Shown here piece after piece: positions 39,902 through 50,032 of a DNA stretch of 64,000 bases; within the stretch, counting starts at the first letter, position 1; every line of letters starts with the position of its first letter. Origin of the DNA: Microplitis mediator (taxonomy: Eukaryota; Arthropoda; Insecta; Hymenoptera; Braconidae); NCBI RefSeq assembly GCF_029852145.1, contig NC_079974.1:17958082-18022081 (forward strand), read 5' to 3'. Both the position numbers and the translations under genes were made by a program. The notes below the pieces were generated by a model that had not been told where the DNA came from, did not search any database, and saw only the letters and a program-made list of their open reading frames with translations.

Positions 39902-40331
39902 ATGATCCTAAAGTTACGAGTGTGAATGTAGCAGACATCAGACAAATTTAAAATTATAAATAAATAGAGGAGACGATCAAAAATGTAATATTTATAAAAA
40001 ATTCACTAATTAATTTTGAAATTTTTTAAATGCGCATTTTTTAAAAATTTTATTTTTTTAATTATTTACTCTATTTATTTATAATTTTAAATTTGTCTAA
40101 TGTCTACTATAATGTCTGCTACATTCACACTCATCTAAAGTTAGTCGGCAATAAAAAATTTTCGGATTTTTAATTAACAAATCAATTTAAAAAAAAAAAA
40201 CACAATATTAAAAAATGCACAAGTGGAAAATTTTAAAAACTACAGGTGCAACTTTTTAAAATATTTTTTTTTTTATAATTTATCTGAAAAAAATCAAAGA
40301 ATTATCCGACCTCGACTAACTTCAGTATCAT
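39902..40331. mobile_element. B-family MITE, copy f, split by E-family copy 2
   Basis: Only 15 bases (ATGATCCTAAAGTTA) precede the E-family insertion; the B sequence resumes at 40144 (GTCGGCAATAAAAAAT) and ends GACTAACTTCAGTATCAT. Confidence 0.8.
39917..40134. mobile_element. E-family MITE, copy 2 (9-bp TSD), inside a B repeat
   Basis: CGAGTGTGAATGTAGCAGAC to GTCTGCTACATTCACACTCAT, 218 bases. Perfect 9-bp duplication CTAAAGTTA at 39908-39916 and 40135-40143; these bases belong to the left end of B copy f. Confidence 0.92.
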
Positions 40332-40336
40332 AATTA

Positions 40337-40525
40337 ATGATCCTTAAGTTAGTAGGCAATCAAAAATTTTTGGATTTCTATTTAAGAAATTAATTACAAT
40401 AAAAAATGCACATGTGAAAAATTTAAAAAACTACAAGTGCAATTTTTTAAAATATTTTTTTTTTATGATTTAACGTTTTTAAAAAAATCCAAAAATTATC
40501 AGACGTCAGCTAACTTCAAAATCAT
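40337..40525. mobile_element. B-family MITE, copy g
   Basis: ATGATCCTTAAGTTAGTAGG to CAGCTAACTTCAAAATCAT, with the same CACATGTG..CTACAAGTGC central fold. Confidence 0.75.
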
Positions 40526-40546
40526 CATAATTATCCATATTTTTTT

Positions 40547-40739
40547 GGAGTATGAATGCAGCAGACATGAGACATTTTATAAATTTTGAATAAATACATA
40601 AAATACCAAAAATAATGAAATTTAAAAAAAACGAATTTTTCATTGGTTTAAATACGCATTTTTTCATTTTTACTCTTCTCACATTTTATTTATTCATTCA
40701 AAAATTCAAAAAATTCCCACTTGACAGTTACATCCAGTG
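40547..40739. mobile_element. E-family MITE, copy 3 (9-10 bp TSD)
   Basis: GGAGTATGAATGCAGCAGAC to TTGACAGTTACATCCAGTG; duplication ATATTTTTTT at 40537-40546 and 40740-40749. It lies 12 bases after B copy g. Confidence 0.8.
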
Positions 40740-41720
40740 ATATTTTTTTACCATTAAATTGTGTCGAGTACCGAGCTTTTGTACCTCAGTAAATTAACAA
40801 ACGTAAAATAGCAGAATAGAGAGAATTTAATTGGCAAAATACTGAGGCGTGATAACGAGAGTTCTATGTCTCGACCTCCTTTGGGAGTTGATAACTATTT
40901 CTATACCTATAACTACAACTGTAACGTTAAATGTACTTACATTGCTATGTGCATATGATATTAAACTCAAACTATCGACAATTTGGATTGCTAATGAGCT
41001 AACATGCATATTTATTATCATAATAAACCATCCGAGGATTAAACTCCATCGCAGTATTTACGTTCTTACAAATCAATAAACAATTACCTTGTAAGAAACC
41101 TTGTAAAAAATATTTATATTCACTTTAAATTTATGAAAAATATATAATTAAATTTTAATACGTAAATCTAGTGTAAGGCAGTTTCGGACTTTAAGGCCCA
41201 CTGATATATATTAAATGTCGTCAGAGCAATTTGTCAATTACACAGATTTCCGGCTCATTGAGCACGATTATAATCATATACGAACTAGATATTATATCTT
41301 AAGACACGACACGAGTATATATGAGTAAAATTTAAACGGGAAAATAAAATAAAACTTAAGACTGCGCAATCAAGTCTTTGTTACTTTTTTTTTTACTTTT
41401 ATTTTTATTTCGGAGTCTCATCGTTTAATTATTTTTTAATCAATTTGAAAACTTAATTATCATTTCCACATATATCTACATATGTTTATTTATATATTTG
41501 AGATATGTTGCGGTCGTGAAGTTGAAGCGCCTCGATGGCCGTAATTTTACAAGATATATGAAAGGTATAAAAGTATAGTAATTTATAAATATAGTATTAT
41601 AGTTATATAATTAATATTTATGGTAAAAATATAAGTTGCTTTAAAGCCCTGAGAAACTATTATATATGACTACACATATATACATATAAGCCTCGAGAAA
41701 AAAAAGGTTCCGATGATAAG

Positions 41721-42310
41721 TCCGAGTCGAAAGATTAGACGTAAATTGAACGTTTAAAACGTAAATTGAACGTTTTGGACCTTAAAAACCCAATTTGACA
41801 GCTTCCAACTTATTCAAAACGTAGATTGGAGTATCATAATTCGAAAACGTAACTAAAACCTATTTAGACTTACAATAAGAAAACATACGCATACCGAAAA
41901 ATTTTTTTCATCGATTTTGTACTCCTGGATTATAATCACGTCAATTCCGTAAAATGTTGTCGTCCGCCTTTCTGGCTCTTAAATAAAAAATTCGTATTTT
42001 GAAAAAAAATTTTTTTCAGTTTCATACTTCTATCTTTAACACTATATATTTATACCTGTTCATATATTATGATATCAAGGTTATAAAAATTGTGATTACA
42101 AATATTGAAATAAATTAATTAATGTTATCAGTAAACTGAAATCATAACTCATGAAATTACCAATTTTTTATGAACCAAAATACAAAACAATCGTTCAATT
42201 TACTTTCAAAACGTTAAAAACGTTCACTTTACGTTTAAAACGTTAAGAACGTTCAATTTACGTTTGAAACGTTAAGAACGTTCAACTTACGTCTAATATT
42301 TCGACTCGGG
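41721..42310. mobile_element. Family D element 2
   Basis: TCCGAGTCGAAAGATTAGAC to TCTAATATTTCGACTCGGG, AG on both sides (2-bp duplication). Same repeated sub-terminal GAACGTT/AACGTTC words and the same centre as 10626-11244, in reverse orientation. Confidence 0.85.
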
Positions 42311-44221
42311 AGAGTATGAAATAAAATGAGTGATAAAAAACCCGCACGTAGCAAAGTTACTGAAGAAAATATAAAGCTCGGTGAGATAAACGATTCCATT
42401 TGATACTTTGTCAACTTAAACTAATGGTCAATTGTTAATGGCCGCCTCCAAGCTGCTTTATTTAGCCATTTTTTTTAAACAAATCTTTGCGGTAAAATAA
42501 TTTTTTTTTGTATCATTATTGGCGCCCGCTTGTGATAGACATGAACTTTTTTCACAGATTTTTTGTTCAAATAGTATACAAGTGTTATGTATATACATAT
42601 AGACGACTACCCGTTATAAGCCTCTCCCCCTCAATCGGCAGTTACTGAGTCCAACCAACTTACACCACTTAAACACTCTTTTGATTTTTGTAGCAGACAG
42701 CCCGTTATAAGCCTTCATTAAAATTGTCAAAATTATAAACTAAGAATAGAAAAAAATCGACAAATTAATGATGAAAATTTACTATCGATGTTTCGTGGAG
42801 AATAATTGAATCCATGTCAAGTAAAATATAATTTATTGTTCATAATTGTAATCATTAATTACATTTGAAGCTTCTATTACAATTTAAAAATTTTATTGTG
42901 AATTATGTTAATCAATAAAATTATTATTATTATTATCACTGTAATTAATACCGTTATCATTATAATTATTATTAGTGTACAAAGGTAAGTATTTACTTTA
43001 GCACTATAAGCACTAGATAAATCGGAAGTGGGGAGTAACAAAACGTAAATATAACGTTTGAAATCGTATAAAATACAGGCCTATGACGGGCAGTCGACTG
43101 TACATACGAAATTATGATAATTTTGTCGATATATAATTTAAAAATTAAAAACCTATGATATATTTTATTAGTCATTAGCTTATAACTATTCGAATAATTA
43201 ATTAAGGTGAGTAGTGATAAAAAAGCAACGTGAAAAATTAAAAAAAGCCGTGAGTTGAATCATAAGTTGAATCATCTTTCCTTAAGTCTGAGGTGATTTT
43301 CTGGAAAATAATATTTAATTATCTGGTTGAGCTGTCAAACTTGCTTTATATTTTTACATTTTTAAATTTCATACCTCAGATGAAATTCTACCTTTTTTTA
43401 CTTTAGATATTAAGTTATAAAATATATATGCCTATATCTATAGATATATTTATAACGCAAAGAAAAAGATTTGAATTGAATTTATACGAGAATGTATATG
43501 AGTCACTGAGTTACTGAACATGATGAGTTGTTTCCTACTTTATGTATGTATGTATTATATGTATTTCTATACTCATCGTGTTTATTCTCTTATATATTTA
43601 TATATTATTGTTATTATTATTTTTATAGTTGCATATATATTTAATGTATTGACATATGATTACTTTTTGCTTACGATAGATGACTTTTTATTTCATCGCA
43701 TAATTTTTTAATTTATTTTAATTCTGTAAATAAAATAAAGTTTATAATTATCAGGTTGAGTCAGTTGTTAAGTACAATGTATTTATTGTGGAAAAAAAAT
43801 AACTAGCTAATGATTGATTTTATTCAGTGGAATAAAATCAAGTCTAAGTGACATTCGCGGAATTTATAAAAAAAATTGTATGGTAGGAATTGGGAGTCAG
43901 TAGACGATGTAAGGCTTAAAGGCGCCTGTATACTTCACTTGTGTTATGTATATATTTGTATGAATCTTGTACTATGCACATATGTGATGGAATTATGATT
44001 CACGCGTCGAGTGTAAGAGAAGAAATTAAAAAGAAAGAAGTGGAATTTAAACAGCTGTTTTACATTTAAATTTTTATCTATTGATATTGCAATATGAAAA
44101 TTATTTATTTATATATTTACATATTTTTATTTTTTCCTTTTTTTAAGGGCTATGACCTTCACTTATAAATTTCCTTATTCATTCATAAAAATAATAATAA
44201 AATTTTTAACAAAAAATTTTA

Positions 44222-45068
44222 TACACGGAAAAAAAAGAGTATTAAAAATCAATAAATAATAGTAAAAAGTGGAATCTGTTATCAATAATTAGTACTATTA
44301 TGTACGTAATGCAAAGTAGTTTACTAATTTTTGTAGATTCCTAAAAACTACTATCAATTATTTCAAAAAGTAAGTAAATATTATTACTTTTAGGTACATA
44401 AATACGTGACTAATCAGTGAAAGTTAATTAATATATGGCATACATCTATTAAAAAGTAATGATTGGTCAAATTAAGAATTGCTATCTTAGATACTGATTT
44501 TTCCAGCCGAAAAATTGCGAAAGTTACTAACTTTTATTTTATAAATTCGATATCACTGATCAATTATTAGCTTAGAATATCATTTATTCATCATTATAAA
44601 TTAATTTACAATATCCATAAATCGAATAAGTGGTAAATTATAAAATGAAAAATTAGTATACTAGATACTGATTTTTTGCTCATAAAAATACCGAAAACTT
44701 TCAACTCTTATTTTATAAATTCTATCCCATTGACTAATAATTAATATAAAATGTTATTTATTCGTTATTATAAATTAATTTATTATATACATAAATCGAA
44801 TAAGTGGTAAATTTTTTTAATTTTTCTATGTTTATTTGAATAGTAATAAATAACTGTAGATACAAATTTATCGATTCTTTTTCATATTAATTTAAATATA
44901 CGAAATTACAAATTTTGCTCTTCTATGTGTATCAAATTTGAATATAAATAATAGCCATTTTGTAATATATAATGATCCTGGTTTGATATTAGTATACAAA
45001 TATACTAATTTTAAGTTAAAAATAAACTGCAAACTATTAAAATTTTGACCATCATTTTTTTCCGTGTA
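44222..45068 (+). mobile_element. Family A element, copy 4
   Basis: CACGGAAAAAA at 44224 to TTTTTCCGTG at 45066, TA on both sides, 843 bases. Intergenic. It is close to copies 1 and 5 over its full length. Confidence 0.85.
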
Positions 45069-46100
45069 AAAATTAAAAATCATGACTTTTATATTTTATA
45101 TTTTTTACAGAAACCATTTATTTAATTTTTGTTACGATTTTTTATTAAAAAAAAATACAAGAAAAAAAAGTTTTTTATCACAAAAAAACTAAAAATAATT
45201 TTATAATTCTTCTTATCAGTAAAAACATTAGTCTTAAAAATAAATATAATTACCAATAAAAAAGTGTCATCACTTAAAAAATGAAACAAGACAACAATGA
45301 GAATTGAAATCGAATAAAGGGTTGAAGAAATAAAAAAAAACGAGAAGCTATAGGGAAAAAATGATCTATTTACGATAACGAGGTCTCGGATGCTTTCGAT
45401 TTCTAGGTGTGGCGATTGATGTTACGATCAGGGTCATCCTCTCGTTTTCATTATTCTTTTCCTATCTCACGTTGTCTTTAATAAGCATTCGTAATATAAT
45501 CTACAGAAGATAAGTGTCGGGTCCGTACGTGATTTTTCTCTATTACACGGTAGTAAAAAAAAAATACATGTGTATTTAAATAAAATTAAAGTGAAAAATG
45601 TTAAAAGAAAATAATCAGTGATTCACTGTGAATTTACGACATTAGTAACCAAAAGTGCGGATCTTCCTTGATCTTCCTTAACGGCAGGAAACCACCACGA
45701 GTCTGCGTGGCGACGATACTTTATTTTATCATTTTCTCAAAGCTCTGGTGGATCGTCTGTAGAATAATAAATAAATAAAAATTTTTTATAAATATACATA
45801 TATGTTTTTTTATATTTTTTTACAAACTTAAAAATCCAAAGGGTCAATATAAATCAACTAAACATTCAAATTGTTTATTTTTCGTCTGGTTTAAAAATTT
45901 CTTATTTTTTTTTTTTTAAGTTATATATTTTAATACGAACCAGTAAGATCTTCTGGGAAGACAAGGTGCACAGATTATCATAAAATTGTGACATTCAAGT
46001 CACGAGGTGACTCATAAATACAAAGGACACATTAGAACAAAGACGCGTAATTAATCCTACGATGTAAATTCAATAGGAATTTAATTATCAACTTCTTCAA

Positions 46101-46938
46101 TTTTTTAACTTCCCGCTAAGAAAATTGTAAATTTTCAAAAATTCGGGAAGTTATTGGTTTCGGTCCGATTTACGAAAATCGAATTTCCATCAGATGTCGA
46201 CGTTTCGAGGTCCTAGGAAGCTATCCTGACTAATTTCACGATGATGTCCGAGTGTATGTATGTGTGTACGTACGTACGTACGTACGTACGTACGTATGTA
46301 CGTACGTATGTATGTATGTAAATATTCATAACTCTTGAACGGATGAACCGATTTTGATCGTTGAGGTGTCATTCGACGCGGCTTGTTAATGTCTTGAGGC
46401 CGTAGAAATTTGAACTTAATCGGTAGGGTGCGTTCAGAGATATTTCAAAAATAAAATTTTTTCAAAAATGTTTTATTTGGATAACTTCCAATTTGCTCGA
46501 TGGATTGATTCCAAAATCTAATCAGCTCTAAAACTCTATAAGCCGCGTCGAATGCCACCTCAACCATCAAAATCGGTTCATTCGTTCAAGAGAAACCGTT
46601 GACGAAAGAATTCAAAAAAAATTTTTTCCTTGGTTTTTTTGAAATTTCTCAAAAACGGCTAAGTAGATCAATTTCAAAATTCGACCAGCTTTAGAACTTG
46701 ATAAAACGCGTCGATTGCCACCTCAACCATCAAAATCGGTTGATTCGTTCGCGAGATATCGTGGAAGAAAGAAATGCTAAAAAATGGTTTTTTACAAAAC
46801 AATGGCATACAAAAGTATTTGCGAGCTCGAAGAGCTCGAAAATATATTCACAATAATGTTTTCGAGCTCAGCGAGCTCGAAAACAGCGGGAAGTTTTGGG
46901 GCTGGCCCGCAGGGTCAACTGACAGACCGATTTTTTTT
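46101..46938 (-). repeat. F repeat, copy 2, with TACG microsatellite
   Basis: Reverse orientation of 13293-14010: TTAACTTCCCGCTAAG at left, GCCCGCAGGGTCAACTGAC and GACCGATTTTT at right. Three tandem units carry CCACCTCAACCATCAAAATC. The microsatellite is (TACG)n/(TATG)n at about 46255-46320. The short frames across it are shadows of the repeat. Confidence 0.75.
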
Positions 46939-48858
46939 TAATGATACGACTCTTGTACGAAAAAAAAAAAAAAATACTCAGAGGCGTGAGCCATAATTTA
47001 AAAAATAAATTACTAGTAATTGTAATTTTTTACAAAAAAAAATTTTAATGGTGGAACTTAAAAAAAAACGACACGATTTTATTTAAGATGTCATTGATCT
47101 AAAGTATGAGACCACCCAAAAATCTCCATAGTACGATCAGTGACCTAATGTAAGTCATTGTACGTTTAGTTATGAGTTTATATTTCTCAGAGATGATAAA
47201 AGGATAATAGAAAATAAAAAGCGAACTCAGCAGGGCGGCTATGAGCCCGATAGTTAGGATCAGTATCTCATAAAACGGAATAATGTAATGATTTAGATGA
47301 TTTGTAGATCTTCAGTGATTGACAGTTGACAAAAAAAATATTACTGCGAAAAAAGAAGTCTCGTCTGCGAGAGATTGTGATGTGAAATTTGAATAACACT
47401 CGTTTGAAAAATATTTTTCTGATTATCAAGGCCAATGTTAGTTTAGAAATTTTATAATAATGATAATTTAAATGGCAGTAGTAATGACGGGATACTGTTG
47501 TAAGCCACCAAGATTTATCTCTACTCATGTATTATTACTGCGACAATCACGCATTGATTGTCAAATCACGCGATATTACAAATTAAAATTTTATTTTGCG
47601 GAAATATCCCAGGCTTCTGGTCAAGGAAATTTTATTTAAAATTTGAACGTTTTAAAAATTTACATTCGTCATATTAATTATTCATAAATTCTTATTTGTT
47701 GATCCTGATCCATTAATTTTTTCTATTAACTTCGTCCTTTTTTTTAGTTCTTACCTTGAATGCAGATCTATAATTTTTTCTATTACTTTTAATCCATTTT
47801 TTTCATTGATTTTTATGCATTAAATTTATTCATAACTTTTTGTTAATTATTATGAGGAAATGATTAATCGACTAATGGAATCATATATTTAATTTAAATC
47901 TATTAATTATTAAATTTTAATCCATTAATTTTCTCCATTGATTGGAATTCTTTATAATTTTCTATTACTTGATGTCCATTTAATTTTATCTATTAATTTC
48001 CATTAATTACCAAAAATATAAAATTTCATTAATCAGAATCCATTAGTTTCAATTGTCTATTAATTCACTGCAAATTCTCAAAATTCCTAAGATCCAGGTA
48101 TGAAAATATTTAAAAAATATAAGAGACCAGCCGATGAAGAAGCCTCGGATCTTATTCCCTTGAACTTTAATTACTAATGTTAAATAACAATTCTATAAAA
48201 AGTATGACCATTCTAATAGATTTCACAATTCGTATTAACATTCACAGCCGTTGAAAAATACAATAATTTATAAAAACGTCGAATCATAAAAATAACAGTG
48301 AATAAAAATTGATAACTTCACGTTATTCATAATTTAAACAATGAAACCGCGGCCGTAATTCGCGAATCAACTTTTTCCAAGATCGCGCTCTAATCTATTA
48401 ACTAAATATATACATATATATATTTATACATATACTGCTATGCAGATTTATCAAATTTACGAGCTTATTTATTTAATTATAAACTTAATTATGAAACTTC
48501 TCTATCATAAATTTAGCCGAGTAATCTAATCAATATATTATTCAATAATATTTATCTATAGTTTTATATATTTACATAAACATATTTTTCCACCAAGATC
48601 ACAACTATTAATTATTAACATTAATTACTAACGTTAATTAATAATTACAACTAAATGCCGCGCAGTAACGCGCGATATTCAAATATTGTCACCTACTCAA
48701 TTCATTCAAATTAGTGACGTAAAAAACCAAGTACTCCAAAACGCTAAATAAATACCCAAAGTACATTCAGTGTAATTTGACATCTTATTATTGTCCACAT
48801 ACCTAAGAATCATCTTTTAATTATTTACAAAATGGCCACGATATCTAATAATTAATAA

Positions 48859-49059
48859 ATGATTCTGAAATTAGCAGACGATTTAAAATTTTAAAATTTG
48901 TTTTTCAACAAATCAATTTAAAAAAAAAAAAATAAAAATAGGCACAAGTAGAAAATGATATAAACTACAGGTGCAATTTTTTAAAATATTTTTTTTTTAA
49001 ATTTATCATTTAAAAAAAAAATTCAAAAATTATGAGACGTCAGTTAACTTTAGTATCGT
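48859..49059. mobile_element. B-family MITE, copy h
   Basis: ATGATTCTGAAATTAGCAGA to GTCAGTTAACTTTAGTATCGT. Flanks AATTAATAA and AATTATAAA are similar. Intergenic, 0.8 kb before Mmp1. Confidence 0.75.
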
Positions 49060-49214
49060 AATTATAAATTAAATAAATAAATTTTGAGTAAAAATATTTT
49101 TTAAAATTTAATTCTGATAAAAAAAATACTAGTATGTCATCTTTTTATATTCAATAATTATATTAGTCACTTTGAAAAGTAAATGAACACAAAAGATGAC
49201 AATTATATGAATTA

Positions 49215-49490
49215 AAAAAGGTAACTCTGATAAGGGCAATTGTCGGGGAAGTCGCGTACCCAGAACTGAGGGGTCGGTCATGTAGTTTGAGCCCATGTTC
49301 GCCGTAGAAGCTGATCTGGTTGAGCTGGTGTACAGAGTGTCTGGTGAACAAGTGAAGCGAACTCGTAAGCGAACCTCCAGGACGGTGGTGGGAGTGCTCG
49401 ATAAAAGACTCGGTGTCGTACCGATAGTGAATCAGAGTGGCGGTCGACTCCGGGCACATCGGGAGTAAGCCCGTTCCTTTCTGTTCTGTC
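49215..49490. other. Unexplained G+C-rich block upstream of Mmp1
   Basis: 32 of 60 bases at 49261-49320 are G or C, while the surroundings are mostly A/T. The - strand is open for 98 codons (49459 to 49163, ATG to stop), with no family I recognise. On the - strand a T6 run at 49214-49219 follows the block, as in RNA polymerase III terminators. The + strand holds a donor-like GTAAGC near 49370. It may be a promoter or spliced 5' leader of Mmp1, an RNA gene on -, or an exon of an unseen - strand gene. Confidence 0.4.
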
Positions 49491-49562
49491 TTATTTACTT
49501 AACACCTTGTTTTTATTAACAAAACAAATAAATTTATTTTGTTGAACCCTTTAAATAAATTG

Positions 49563-49891
49563 CCACTCAGTCAGTCAATCAATCAGCTTCAGCAAACAGT
49601 AAAAAATTTTATACTTTCCAAGTTGGAAATAAAATCCAAGCCCGCGCTCCGTAGAAATTTCAAATCGATAGTGTCGTAGCAACGATGTTGTCCTGACCTG
49701 ACAAGGACTTGTGTACATTGCAAAAATATTTATCACTATTTTTACAACCAGAAGATAAAGTAATCAAGAAAAACAGTCGGAAAGTCACGGAGGATTTGAT
49801 TGATTTTAAAATAAATACGCGAGTGAAAAGTGATTTTATTTGAATTCTTTAATTTCGTTTGTTGTAAAACGTTAGGAAGAATTATTTAAAT
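49563..49891 (+). promoter_or_regulatory. Probable 5' leader or promoter region of Mmp1
   Basis: This stretch is less A+T-rich than its surroundings. It contains a CAGT/CAAT-repeat near 49566-49590 with arthropod initiator-like TCAGT words, ahead of the first ATG. No TATA box stands out. The transcription start could equally lie further upstream, with a spliced leader. Confidence 0.3.
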
Positions 49892-50032
49892 ATGAAGATG
49901 AGTAACTGGAGAACAGAAGGTAAATTTATCAGCAATTGGATGTCATGTTGTCTTTACACGGCGGTCCTTGTGATTGTACTGTGTACTAAAACACAAGAAG
50001 CTTTACCTGTTGTCTCTGACAATGACGCCATG
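49892..50032 (+). CDS. Mmp1: Mmp1 exon 1: signal peptide
   Basis: ATG at 49892 opens 47 codons: a basic/polar start, then a hydrophobic run (LYTAVLVIVLC) and EALPVVSDNDAM. Donor GTAAGT, phase 0. Internal ATGs at codons 3 and 17 could also serve. Intron 1 is 6.3 kb. Confidence 0.85.

Larger units (their letters stand above)
34174..49562. other. Intergenic region between Khc-73 and Mmp1
   Basis: No gene recognised. 34174-36540, 37025-39490, 42312-44222 and 47000-48858 are A+T-rich with nothing identifiable beyond AT-simple sequence. Mildly G+C-richer patches at 38130-38580 and 45360-45720 remain unexplained. Repeats and the G+C-rich block at 49215-49490 are listed separately. Confidence 0.6.

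Noticed and set aside
39497..40749. CRISPR-like spacing of repeats
   Set aside because: Units are about 200-bp inverted-repeat transposons in eukaryotic DNA with no spacers of constant size.
43499..46014. Further AP-1 words at 43499, 43757 and 46008
   Set aside because: The number over the window is about what base composition predicts; no clustering near a gene start.
46784..46996. 70-codon + strand frame with GAGCTC words
   Set aside because: It lies inside F repeat copy 2; the apparent Ser/Gly content comes from the repeat.
49261..49320. 7SK-like phrase CTGATCTGGTTGAGCTGG
   Set aside because: Only one short block resembles 7SK; the conserved 5' hairpin with paired GATC words is absent.
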